DNA from: Methylobacterium sp.
GTDB lineage: Bacteria; Pseudomonadota; Alphaproteobacteria; Rhizobiales; Beijerinckiaceae
Direction of reading: 5' to 3'
Length of the DNA: 52,687 nucleotides
NCBI GenBank assembly: GCA_013823325.1
Contig: PNLY01000031.1
Coordinates: 1 to 52,687, forward strand
Shown: in pieces, positions 32,850 to 41,086 of the stretch
Numbering within the stretch: position 1 is the stretch's first letter
Layout of the letters: each line of letters opens with the position of its first letter
Notes under the pieces: model-generated
Database searches by the model: none
Seen by the model: only the letters and a program-made list of their open reading frames with translations
What the model was told of the DNA's origin: nothing
Translations under genes and position numbers: made by a program

Positions 32850-35105
32850 ATGGCAAACCAGTTCACCCGCGAACCGGAGCCGCAGCTGCGCGAGCCAGAG
32901 CACATCGTGATGACGGCCAGGTGCTCGTCCGCGCAGCAGCGCTATTGGGAGATCGACAGCAGGGACCCGGGCACGCCGGCGCTCAACATCGCGGTCAAGT
33001 GGCGGATCCGCGGGCATCTGGACGCGTCCCTGGCGCAGGATGCGTTCCAGGCGATCCTCGACCGTCATGAATCCCTGCGAACGGCGATCCGACTGGAAGA
33101 CGGCCAGCCCGTCCAGGCGATCGCCGAACACGTTCCATTCAAGCTGCCGGAGATCGACCTGTCCGGTCTGCCCGAGGCGGACCGGACCCGGGAGGCCGAT
33201 CGTATCGCCCAAAGCGAAGCCTGTACGCGCTTCGACCTGGGGGAAGCACCGCTGTTGCGGGCGACGCTGTTGCGCAAGAGCCGCGCCGAGGCCGTGATCC
33301 TGGTCGTCGCCCACCACATCGTTAGCGACGGCTGGTCGATGGGCCTCATCGCCAAGGATTTCGTCGCGGCCTATCAGGCGCTCGGCCGTGGCCGCGAGCC
33401 GGTCCTGCCCGAGCTTCCCCTGCAATATTCCGACTTCGCCGAGGGCAGCCAGGACAGCCTGGAAGGCGGCGCGCTCGCACGCGAGGAAGCCTATTGGCAG
33501 CGCAAGCTCGCCGAGCTGCCCATCGTCGAGGTGCCGGGCGATCGCCAGCGGCCGGCGACGCGGAGCACGCACGGCGCCTCGCTGTCGCGGCTGCTGCCCC
33601 GCCCCCTGACCGCCGGCCTTGCCGATCTGGCGCGCAAGGAAGGTACGACCTTCTTTTCAGTCGCTTACGCCGTTCTGCTGACCCTGATTCGGCAACGCAC
33701 CGGCGCTGGCGACCTCGTGCTGAGCACGCAGATGGCGAACCGGGACGATGTCGAGATCGAGGCGATCGTCGGCCCCTTCGTCAACACGCTCGTACTGAGG
33801 ACCAAGGTCTCCGAGGAGCAGAGCTTCATCGATCTCTGCCAGGCGGCGCGCGACACCTTCGAGGACGCAGTCGACCATCACCAATGGCCGTTCGACAGGC
33901 TCGTGGCGCTGCTGCCAACCCATGGCGATGCCGGCCGGCCGCCGATCTCGATCAATTTCATCGTCCAGCGCGCCTTCATCGGCGAGCTCGCCAATGACAG
34001 CTTCCAGCTCTCGGGGATTCCCTCGCCTTTGCCGGGCGCTCTCTACGACCTCAACTTCATCCTGGTCGAGCGAGAGGAGGGCTGGCGCCTGACCTGCGAG
34101 TACCATCGCGACCTTTATGACGAAGCGACCGCACACGAGCTGGCCGCGCAGTTCGAGAGCCTGGCGGAGACGCTCGTCGCCGATCCGGCCGCGCGCCTGC
34201 CGCGGCCGGCGCCGATCTCCCTGCCGACAGCCTCGCCGCTCTGGCTGCCGGCGAGGCCGGCTTTGCCCCCGGTGATCGATGCGAGCGCTCTGCGCCGGAC
34301 CTGGCTGCAGAAGACCGGTACGCAACCGACCTTGTTCGCGCTCAATCATACTGCCCATAATCTGCGCCTGTATCGGCCCCTGTCACAGGAGCTCGGCCCC
34401 GACCAGCCCTTCGCCGCACTGCAACTGCTCGACCCGCTGGTGAACGGCGCAGCGCCGAACTCGATCGAGCAGCTCGCCTCCGCCTATTGCGAAGCGATCG
34501 TCGCGACAGACCCGAATGGTCGCTATCGGCTCGCAGGCTTCTGTCGCTCCGGCGTGATCACCCTGGAAGTCGCAAAGCAATTGCGGGCGAGCGGCAAGCA
34601 GGTCGATCTGGTCATGCTGATCGACTGCTGGGCGCCCGGATACTTCCTGCGGCTGCCCTACGGCGCACGCCTATGGTTCCGGCTGAAGCGTGCCGGCCGC
34701 TTCGCCCGGCGCTTCTGGCAAGGCGGGCCGCGCAGCTTCATGACGCGCATGTCGTTCTGGCTGCAATCGACCGCCGCCGTCCGGCAGGCGAAGCGACTGA
34801 TATTCTGGCGCCCGGCCGAGGAAGCGGCCGACGAGGCCGATTTCTGGCGGACGACCGACGAGCTCGAGGCCTTGGTCCAGCGCTACGCGCTGCCGAACTA
34901 TGACGGGCGCGTGCTGATCTTCCGGAGCGGCGCGATCCCGGCCGGCTGGCCGCCGGATCCGACGCTGGGCTGGGCTGGCCATCTCGCGCCGGGCACGCCC
35001 TGCTTCTCGGTCGACGGCGAAGGCCATGAAGGCGCCTTCTCAGCAGCCGGCTCGCGAACCATGGCCGAGCGGATCCTCGAGGCCACGGGCCAGCGTCGGG
35101 ACTGA
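32850..35105 (+). CDS. NRPS C-TE protein with cysteine-nucleophile thioesterase
   Basis: Protein of 751 residues: a condensation domain (about 20-450; HHIVSDG at 155-161 intact) followed directly by an alpha/beta-hydrolase thioesterase (about 490-745). No A or T domain lies between them. In the thioesterase the nucleophile elbow reads LAGFCRSG, so Cys565 takes the usual Ser place and the second Gly of GxSxG is Ser. Asp592 (LIDCWAP) and His726 (GEGHEG) complete a triad. Cys-type thioesterases are known to form strained or cyclic products, for example the obafluorin beta-lactone. The C domain must use an acceptor on another protein, such as the Thr-loaded A-T protein, or a free amine. The gene starts 6 bases after the PKS/NRPS stop. 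Confidence 0.92.
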   Translation: MANQFTREPEPQLREPEHIVMTARCSSAQQRYWEIDSRDPGTPALNIAVKWRIRGHLDASLAQDAFQAILDRHESLRTAIRLEDGQPVQAIAEHVPFKLPEIDLSGLPEADRTREADRIAQSEACTRFDLGEAPLLRATLLRKSRAEAVILVVAHHIVSDGWSMGLIAKDFVAAYQALGRGREPVLPELPLQYSDFAEGSQDSLEGGALAREEAYWQRKLAELPIVEVPGDRQRPATRSTHGASLSRLLPRPLTAGLADLARKEGTTFFSVAYAVLLTLIRQRTGAGDLVLSTQMANRDDVEIEAIVGPFVNTLVLRTKVSEEQSFIDLCQAARDTFEDAVDHHQWPFDRLVALLPTHGDAGRPPISINFIVQRAFIGELANDSFQLSGIPSPLPGALYDLNFILVEREEGWRLTCEYHRDLYDEATAHELAAQFESLAETLVADPAARLPRPAPISLPTASPLWLPARPALPPVIDASALRRTWLQKTGTQPTLFALNHTAHNLRLYRPLSQELGPDQPFAALQLLDPLVNGAAPNSIEQLASAYCEAIVATDPNGRYRLAGFCRSGVITLEVAKQLRASGKQVDLVMLIDCWAPGYFLRLPYGARLWFRLKRAGRFARRFWQGGPRSFMTRMSFWLQSTAAVRQAKRLIFWRPAEEAADEADFWRTTDELEALVQRYALPNYDGRVLIFRSGAIPAGWPPDPTLGWAGHLAPGTPCFSVDGEGHEGAFSAAGSRTMAERILEATGQRRD

Positions 35106-35122
35106 TCCCGGCGCCGTTGATC

Positions 35123-35143
35123 GGCCAGGATCAGGGCCTGGCC
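35123..35143. terminator. Hairpin between convergent NRPS and phosphopantetheinyl transferase genes
   Basis: The 7-base inverted repeat GGCCAGG / CCTGGCC with a 7-base loop lies between the convergent stops, just overlapping the end of the transferase gene. It could serve as a bidirectional terminator; there is no T-tract. Confidence 0.4.
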
Positions 35144-35829
35144 ATCCAGACGGGCGACCAGCCGCGATGGCGCGCCGCCAGCGTGCCGCAATAGCCGGGC
35201 GCCGGCTCCAGATCGGCGAGCTGCCAGAGCTCGGCCTCGGCCGGGTCGGATTCCACCGTGAGAAGCCGCGCCCTGAACGGATCGAGCGAGACTTCGAAGC
35301 TCGCTGGCGAGCCGTTGAGGCCGACGCCGATCGCCTTCAGGCAGGCTTCCTTGCGTGTCCAGCAGCGGATGAAGGATTCCTCACGCAGCTCGGGCGTCAG
35401 GGCCGCGAGCATGGCGAACTCGCGCGGCGCCAGGCAGCTGGCCAGCAGGTCGGCTGAGACCGGCCTGATGCGCTCGATATCGACACCGATCGGCATGTCC
35501 TGTGCGACGGCGACGATCGCGAGCTCGCCGGAATGGCTGAGATTGAAGGCGACTGGCCGCCCGCGATATTCGTTGGCGAGAAACGGCTTGCCGAACGCCG
35601 TCTCGCCGAAGCGGAGCTGCGGCGGAGCGACCGGGATGTAGAGGGCCAGGACGCGCCGCAGCCAGTTCCGGGCGACGATGAAGGCGACCCGCGCCTTCGT
35701 GTCATGGAAGCGGTCGGCGCGGGCGCGCTCCTCATCCGAGAGGATCGCGCGCCGCTCGGCCGCTACCGTTGCATGCAGATCGACGCGACAGCACCAAAGG
35801 TGCACCTGGGAAGACGGCAAAGGCATCAT
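35131..35829 (-). CDS. Sfp-type 4'-phosphopantetheinyl transferase
   Basis: Enzyme of 232 residues that moves phosphopantetheine from CoA to the Ser of carrier domains. The family motifs are visible: FNLSHSGELAIVAVA, IGVDIERIRP (Mg-binding Asp/Glu) and FIRCWTRKEACLKAIGVGL. It is convergent with the NRPS/PKS operon and is the natural activator of its three carrier domains (Ser615 of the A-T protein; Ser957 and Ser2578 of the hybrid). Its ATG (35829-35827) overlaps the stop of the flippase gene as ATGA, so carrier activation and lipid-linked sugar export are co-translated, an unusual link between the two pathways. Confidence 0.95.
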   Translation of the reverse strand: MMPLPSSQVHLWCCRVDLHATVAAERRAILSDEERARADRFHDTKARVAFIVARNWLRRVLALYIPVAPPQLRFGETAFGKPFLANEYRGRPVAFNLSHSGELAIVAVAQDMPIGVDIERIRPVSADLLASCLAPREFAMLAALTPELREESFIRCWTRKEACLKAIGVGLNGSPASFEVSLDPFRARLLTVESDPAEAELWQLADLEPAPGYCGTLAARHRGWSPVWMARP

Positions 35830-37226
35830 GGTGCGGGTGCCGTTGTCATGCGGCCCCCGAGCGGCGCGGCCGGTGCGCTCGCCAGCAGGCCCGGAACCCG
35901 CAGGGCAAGCATCACCAGGACGACGAGGGCAGCGAGTTCGGAGAGGAGGGTCACCGCGATCAGCCCGGCCACGCCGAAGGCCGTCGCGGCCGGATAGACC
36001 GCCAGCAGGTTGAAGCAGCCTCCGACGAGCGAGGCGACGAAGACCGGCCGCGTGCGCTCCAGCGCCCGAAAGGCGCAGCCGAGGACCAGGCTCGTCAGTG
36101 CCATCGGAAAAGCGAAGGCGTACCAGATGATCACCCAGTCGAATTCGAGGATCTCGCCGCCATAGAGCCGGTGCAGCAGCCAGGGGCCGAACAGGCCGAG
36201 GCCAAGAACCGTCGCCCCCCCGACCAGGCCGGCGAACAGCATGGCGCGACGGAGAGCCCGGTGGAGCCCCGGCATGCCACGCTCGGCAAAGGCCTTCCCG
36301 GCCAGAGGCGGTACGATGTTCTCCAGCGCTTCGCGGACCACGTTGAGCACGGCGAGCAGGCTCTGCGCCGCCCGCAGCGCGCCGAGCACCTTCGGCCCGA
36401 ACAGGCCGGCGGTCACCAGGAGCCCGCTATAGCTCAGCGCCCATTGTACCGAGCCGGTGAGGACGAGCCAGCGCGCCGAGCGCCATTGCCGCCGGGTGAC
36501 GCTGGCCAGAACCTGCCGGCGCCACAGCAGCGGGCCGGACATACTCAATCCGCACAAGGTGGAAACGGCCGCGGCGCCGGCGACGGCCCAGAGCGCAGTC
36601 GCGACGCCGATCATCCCGGCCTGCCAGAGGGCTGCGAGCGCGCCGAGCTTGAGAGCCTGGTTGATCACATCGATCAGGAGGATTCCGGCGGGCCGACGCC
36701 GGGCGAACAGATATCGCCGCAGGAAATCCTGCGTCAGATACGAGGCCGCGGCCATCGCGCCCGGCAACGCGGCCTCGGCCAGCGTCGAGTCCGTGCCTGC
36801 GACGAAGGTCAGGGCTGCGAAGATCGCGCCGCTGGCGACGACGACGTAGCCGGCCTGATGCACGAAGACGATCGTGTAATAGGCCTCGGCCTCAGCCCCC
36901 TCTTCCTTCGTGCCGATGCTCATCATCGGGCTGACGATCAGGCCGAGCTGCAGGCTCATCGCGAGATAGAGCGCGAGCCAGACCATGGTGTAGATTCCGA
37001 AGGCTTCGAGCCCGAGCGCGCGGGCGAGCAGGATGGTCGTCAGGAAATTGCAGGCGCTCGACAGGACCTGGTCGGTGAATGACAGCGCCGGATCGCGCAT
37101 GGCGAGGAGCCGCGCCCGCATGGTCTCGGATAGCTTCCCGGGCCTGCGCTGATCCGCGACGGCATGGCCCGGCTCGCGCCGCGCCCGACCGAAATACCCA
37201 CCCATCTTGCCCGCGCTGAACGTCAT
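35826..37226 (-). CDS. Wzx-like lipid-linked oligosaccharide flippase
   Basis: Polytopic inner-membrane protein of 466 residues of the MATE/MOP polysaccharide-flippase group. After a 40-residue basic N-terminus there are about 12 hydrophobic helices. Recognisable family segments include DQVLSSACNFLTTILLARAL near the start, a helix pair around GLFGPKVLGALRAAQSLLAV and a late GVAGLIAVTLLSELAALVVL. It should flip the undecaprenyl-linked repeat unit to the periplasm. It shares a short operon with the phosphopantetheinyl transferase and is divergent from the Wzy-like fusion gene. A multidrug or peptide-export role linked to the NRPS product is an alternative. Confidence 0.88.
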   Translation of the reverse strand: MTFSAGKMGGYFGRARREPGHAVADQRRPGKLSETMRARLLAMRDPALSFTDQVLSSACNFLTTILLARALGLEAFGIYTMVWLALYLAMSLQLGLIVSPMMSIGTKEEGAEAEAYYTIVFVHQAGYVVVASGAIFAALTFVAGTDSTLAEAALPGAMAAASYLTQDFLRRYLFARRRPAGILLIDVINQALKLGALAALWQAGMIGVATALWAVAGAAAVSTLCGLSMSGPLLWRRQVLASVTRRQWRSARWLVLTGSVQWALSYSGLLVTAGLFGPKVLGALRAAQSLLAVLNVVREALENIVPPLAGKAFAERGMPGLHRALRRAMLFAGLVGGATVLGLGLFGPWLLHRLYGGEILEFDWVIIWYAFAFPMALTSLVLGCAFRALERTRPVFVASLVGGCFNLLAVYPAATAFGVAGLIAVTLLSELAALVVLVMLALRVPGLLASAPAAPLGGRMTTAPAP

Positions 37227-37305
37227 CGGGTCTCCACCGACGATTACCCGGCCGCATCTTCTCGGGTGAAGTCTAGCGTCGCCCTGTTCTTGACGGCGCT
37301 GGGCA

Positions 37306-37320
37306 TAGGGACTGCCTAGA
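37306..37320 (+). promoter_or_regulatory. TAGGGnnTGCCTAGA element upstream of the Wzy-like fusion gene
   Basis: TAGGGACTGCCTAGA lies in the divergent gap between the flippase and Wzy-like genes. TAGGGCATGCCTAGA (13 of 15 the same) occurs at 42023-42037, and CTGCCTAGAT at 12450-12459. All three are intergenic, so a shared regulator is possible. Confidence 0.4.
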
Positions 37321-37439
37321 AGGAAGGTAGGCGGGCCGCCTCGCCGGCCTGGCTACCTCGGATGCCCAACCCGCTTCGGACCGGCCGGAGGTTACGTTTC
37401 TCTCGGGACGGCAGTCGCCACGCAGAGCGAGGGTGGACA

Positions 37440-40340
37440 GTGAAGGGAGTGCCACGAACACCGGAGCGCGCGGCAGACCGGCGAGCGACGGATCGCTATC
37501 TGCCGATCCTGGCGCTCGGCTTTGCCGGCTATGTCGTCTTGGGCAAGAGCTTCGCCTATCTCGGCGTGCCGCCGCTCTTTGTCGGCGAGATGCTGTTTGC
37601 GCTCGGCCTCCTCGCGTTCCTCGCTTCGGGCTGCTCCACAGCACTGCTCACCACCGTGCCGGCGCTCTGCGCGGCCCTGCTGATGGGCTGGGTCCTGCTG
37701 CGGACGCTGCAAGGCATCGGCCCCTACGGTGTCGACGCGCTGCGCGACGGGGCCGTCGCGCTCTATGGTGGCTTCGCCTTCATCGTCGCGGCCCTGCTCG
37801 TGGAGCGCCCGATCCGCATCGCCCAGATCATGGGCTATTTCCGGATTCATGCGCGAGTGCTGATCCCGATCGCGATCGTCCTCTATTTGATCGCGCGCTT
37901 CTTCTTTGCCTCGATCCCGAAGATGCCCGGCCAGAATGTCGAGATCATCTCGGTGCGCTCCGGCGAACTCGCCGCGCATCTGTGCGGCGCGCTCGTGCTC
38001 GTCCTGGTCGGTCTGTGCAAGGTCAGCCGAAGTTGGCTCGTCGTCGCGCTCGGCGCAGCCCTGCTCATCGCCAGCCAGAGCCGCGGCGGCATGCTGGCCC
38101 TGCTGCTCCCCCTGGTTCTGGCCATGATCCTGACCGGCCAGATTGGCCGCCTCGCCACCATCACCGCCGCCCTCACGGTCGTGATGCTCCTGGCCGCCGC
38201 CGCCGATCTCGAGATCGACCTGCCGCGTGGCGAGCGGCCGATCAGCGCGGCCGCCGTGGTCGAGAATCTCGCCAGCGTCGCCGGGTCGAGCGAGGCCAAC
38301 AATCTCGACGGAACCAAGCAATGGCGGCTGGGCTGGTGGCAGGCAATCCGCAACTACACCGTCCACGGCCCCTATTTCTGGACTGGCAAGGGCTTCGGCA
38401 TGAACCTGGCCGAGGCGGACGGCTTCGTCGTCGGTCTCGAACGGGGCGGACCGACCGTGCGCAGCCCCCATAGCGTGCACATGACCTACCTCGCCCGGAG
38501 CGGCGTGCCCGGCCTGACCCTCTGGCTCCTCACCATCGGCAGTTGGGCGCTCGCGCTGCTGCGGGCCGCCCATCTCGCCTGGCGCCGCGGCGATCTCGAC
38601 TGGGCGCGCTATTTCGTCTTCCTGGTCTGCTACCTCGCCTCGATCGTCATCGACGCCTCCTTCGACGTCGCGCTCGAAGGGCCAATGCTCGGCATCCCCT
38701 TCTGGATCCTGTTCGGGATCGGCTTCGGCTCGCTAATGGTCTATCGCGCCTGGCATGTCGTCGAGCCGCCCGTCCGGTTCGGCCCTGCGGCGCGCAAGGG
38801 AGCCCAGATCGCTGGCGCAATCCTCCTTGGCGCAGTGACACTGCTCGGCAGCCCTCACTCCAAGGCGGCCGAAAGCCCCGCCTGCCCGCCCGATGCCATT
38901 CCGGTGCCGGTCGGCGTGCCCATCCAGCCCCTCGTCGACAAGGCCCCACAGGGAGCGGCCTTCTGCATCGCGGCCGGCCTCCATCGCGCCCAGATGATCG
39001 TCCCCAAGGATCGGCAAACCTTCATCGGCCAGCCCGGCGCCGTCCTGAACGGCGCCGAACTGATCACCGATATCAGCCGAAAGGACGCCTTCTGGGTGAC
39101 GGCCATGCCTCAGTTCGGGATCAAGCCGTTCGGATCCTGCCTGGCCCAGCGGGCGCGCTGCAACGAGCCGCGCCGCTTCTTTCTCGATGGCCAGCCGCTG
39201 GAACCGGTATCGGACCGTGCCGAGCTGCAGCCGGGGCGCGTCTACTCGGATGCTGCGACGGGGCTGAGCTATTTCGCGGATGATCCGCGCGGCCGAACCC
39301 TGGAGCGGACGCGCGTACTCTATGCCTTCAACAATCGAGGCGCCCGGGGCGTCACAGTCAAAGGCCTGATCGTCGAGAAATATGCGACGCCGGCCCAGCA
39401 AGGCGCGATCTTCGGCGACGAGAATGCCCGCGCCACCGACTGGCTGATCGAGGACAACGAGGTCCGCTTCAACAGCGGCGCAGGCATCGCGACCGGCGAC
39501 AGGAGCATGGTCCGCCGCAATAGGGTCCACCACAACGGGCAGCTGGGGATCTCGCCGAACGGCAGCGACGTGGTGATCGAGGACAACGAGATCTACGAGA
39601 ACAACATCTACGGCTTCGACGCCGCCTGGGAGGCCGGCGGTGTCAAGGCGGGCAAGGTCGAGCGCCTGACGCTGCGCGGCAACCATGTGCACGACAACTA
39701 TGGCTCGGGGCTCTGGTGCGATGTCGATTGCCGCAACGTCTTGTTCGAGAACAATCTCGTCGAACGCAATGCGGACGCCGGCATCTTCTACGAGATCAGC
39801 TTCGACGCCGTCATTCGCAACAATACGGTGCGCCTGAACGGGACCGGACGCGGCGGCCAACAGGGCAGCGCCTGGATCTGGGGCGCCGGCATCCAGATCG
39901 CGGCATCCGAAGGCGTGAGCGTCTACGGCAATACGGTCACCGTAGCCTCCGGAGGGACCGGGATCATCATCGTCGATCAGGGCCGCGAACGGCTCGATCA
40001 ACCGAAGCGGAAGGACGGCCAGAAGAAGCTGTTCTACCTGACGGCGCGCAACTCCGTGCACGACAACGAAGTCGTCTACGACGGAAATTCCGGCCTCTCC
40101 GGCGGAGCGAGCGACGTTCCTGCTTCCAATCCGAACTTCGGGATCATCGAAACCGGCGAAAACCGTTTCGACCGCAACACCTATGTGCTGCGTGGACCGG
40201 CCGATGCCCCGCTCTTCATCTGGGGCGGAGAGCCGGTCTCCTATGAACGCTTCCGCGATCTCGGCCAGGAGGCGAACGGCCGGATCATCCGGGCCGATCA
40301 GGGGCAGCCTGCCCAGAACGGCTTAGTCCAGAAGCCCTAG
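37440..40340 (+). CDS. Wzy/O-antigen-ligase-like membrane domain fused to a periplasmic beta-helix domain
   Basis: Protein of 966 residues from GTG 37440, which follows GAGGG; an ATG at 37362 would add 26 unlikely residues. Residues 1-440 are polytopic and carry O-antigen ligase/polymerase features: SQSRGGMLALLLPL, a large loop with GKGFGMNL and SPHSVHMTYLARSGVPG. Residues 452-477 form a second hydrophobic stretch (GAQIAGAILLGAVTLLG) ending SKAAES, which looks like an internal signal peptide. Residues 478-966 are a right-handed beta-helix with N-x-V/I coils (RRNRVHHNGQLG, RGNHVHDNYGSG, ENNLVERN). The frame is continuous. It would polymerise or ligate the repeat unit and carry a periplasmic glycan-active or binding domain on the same chain; cleavage after SKAA could release it. 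Confidence 0.88.
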   Translation: MKGVPRTPERAADRRATDRYLPILALGFAGYVVLGKSFAYLGVPPLFVGEMLFALGLLAFLASGCSTALLTTVPALCAALLMGWVLLRTLQGIGPYGVDALRDGAVALYGGFAFIVAALLVERPIRIAQIMGYFRIHARVLIPIAIVLYLIARFFFASIPKMPGQNVEIISVRSGELAAHLCGALVLVLVGLCKVSRSWLVVALGAALLIASQSRGGMLALLLPLVLAMILTGQIGRLATITAALTVVMLLAAAADLEIDLPRGERPISAAAVVENLASVAGSSEANNLDGTKQWRLGWWQAIRNYTVHGPYFWTGKGFGMNLAEADGFVVGLERGGPTVRSPHSVHMTYLARSGVPGLTLWLLTIGSWALALLRAAHLAWRRGDLDWARYFVFLVCYLASIVIDASFDVALEGPMLGIPFWILFGIGFGSLMVYRAWHVVEPPVRFGPAARKGAQIAGAILLGAVTLLGSPHSKAAESPACPPDAIPVPVGVPIQPLVDKAPQGAAFCIAAGLHRAQMIVPKDRQTFIGQPGAVLNGAELITDISRKDAFWVTAMPQFGIKPFGSCLAQRARCNEPRRFFLDGQPLEPVSDRAELQPGRVYSDAATGLSYFADDPRGRTLERTRVLYAFNNRGARGVTVKGLIVEKYATPAQQGAIFGDENARATDWLIEDNEVRFNSGAGIATGDRSMVRRNRVHHNGQLGISPNGSDVVIEDNEIYENNIYGFDAAWEAGGVKAGKVERLTLRGNHVHDNYGSGLWCDVDCRNVLFENNLVERNADAGIFYEISFDAVIRNNTVRLNGTGRGGQQGSAWIWGAGIQIAASEGVSVYGNTVTVASGGTGIIIVDQGRERLDQPKRKDGQKKLFYLTARNSVHDNEVVYDGNSGLSGGASDVPASNPNFGIIETGENRFDRNTYVLRGPADAPLFIWGGEPVSYERFRDLGQEANGRIIRADQGQPAQNGLVQKP

Positions 40341-40375
40341 CGCTCAGTCGTCGGACCGGGCTGCCGACTGAGCGC
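40340..40375 (+). terminator. Hairpin after the Wzy/beta-helix gene
   Basis: An 11-base perfect inverted repeat (GCGCTCAGTCG / CGACTGAGCGC) with a 14-base loop starts at the stop codon. There is no T-run. It may be a terminator, or an mRNA-stabilising hairpin before the methyltransferase gene 55 bases on. Confidence 0.5.
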
Positions 40376-40429
40376 CCAACGCTAGGATCGTGCTCGGGAA
40401 CCGATGGATCATCGCGAGGCGAAGAGCTC

Positions 40430-41086
40430 ATGAACATGATTCCGCGCTCGTTCCGCCGCTCGCAGTTCCGCGAGGAACGCTTCAAGGCCTATGTCCGGCC
40501 GATCATCGATGCCGTGATCGCAGCGCGGGGATCGTGCCGCATCCTCGATCTGGGCGGAGACGCCGATTACTGGCAGTTCGACCTGCCGGCCTCGGGGGTG
40601 GAGATCTGGCTCCTGAACATCGAGGCCAGGCCGCCCTCGCCCGATCCGCGCTTCCATGTCGTCCAGGGCGACGCGCGCGACGTCAATGCGTTCGGCGACG
40701 GGAGCTTCGACTTCGTCCACTCCAATTCGCTGATCGAGCATGTCGGGCGCTGGGCCGACATGAAGCGCGTCGCAGCAGAGATCAGGCGGCTGGCCCCAGC
40801 CTATTACGTGCAGACGCCGAACTTCTGGTTTCCGCTCGATCCACACAGCAATGCGCCGATCATGCACTGGCTGCCGCAGCCGCTGCAGCGGCGGATGGTG
40901 TCGAGCAAGGCCCGCGGCTTCTACGCGAAGGCAGCCTCGCTCGACCAGGCCATGCAGATCGTCGAAGGCACCACCATGCTCGACCGCGCCCAGCTCGCCG
41001 AACTCTTTCCAGACGCGGAGATCTTGACCGAGACCGTCCTGTTTCTGCCGAAGTCGCTGATCGCCATCAGGGCACCCAAGACGTGA
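40430..41086 (+). CDS. Class I SAM-dependent methyltransferase
   Basis: Protein of 218 residues. The SAM-binding region is RILDLGGDADYWQFDLP (motif I), then an acidic residue in LLNIEARPP, VVQGDARDV, and GSFDFVHSNSLIEHVGRW (motif IV/post-motif). This is the Methyltransf_11-like pattern typical of EPS loci. It probably methylates a sugar in the repeat unit; the target is not visible. The gene is translationally coupled to the glycosyltransferase downstream (GTGA overlap at 41083), which suggests that the two act on the same residue. Confidence 0.9.
   Translation: MNMIPRSFRRSQFREERFKAYVRPIIDAVIAARGSCRILDLGGDADYWQFDLPASGVEIWLLNIEARPPSPDPRFHVVQGDARDVNAFGDGSFDFVHSNSLIEHVGRWADMKRVAAEIRRLAPAYYVQTPNFWFPLDPHSNAPIMHWLPQPLQRRMVSSKARGFYAKAASLDQAMQIVEGTTMLDRAQLAELFPDAEILTETVLFLPKSLIAIRAPKT

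Noticed and set aside
29823..33572. Very long minus-strand open frame (1249 codons) opposite the PKS/NRPS and C-TE genes
   Set aside because: Its translation is Arg/Asp/Gly/Gln-rich with no domain, and it is antisense to clearly conserved domains; long antisense frames are expected in high-GC coding DNA.
22814..35105. Recent horizontal insertion of the NRPS block by a mobile element
   Set aside because: No transposase, integrase, terminal repeat or target duplication is seen, and base composition and start/stop overlaps look like those of the surrounding EPS genes.
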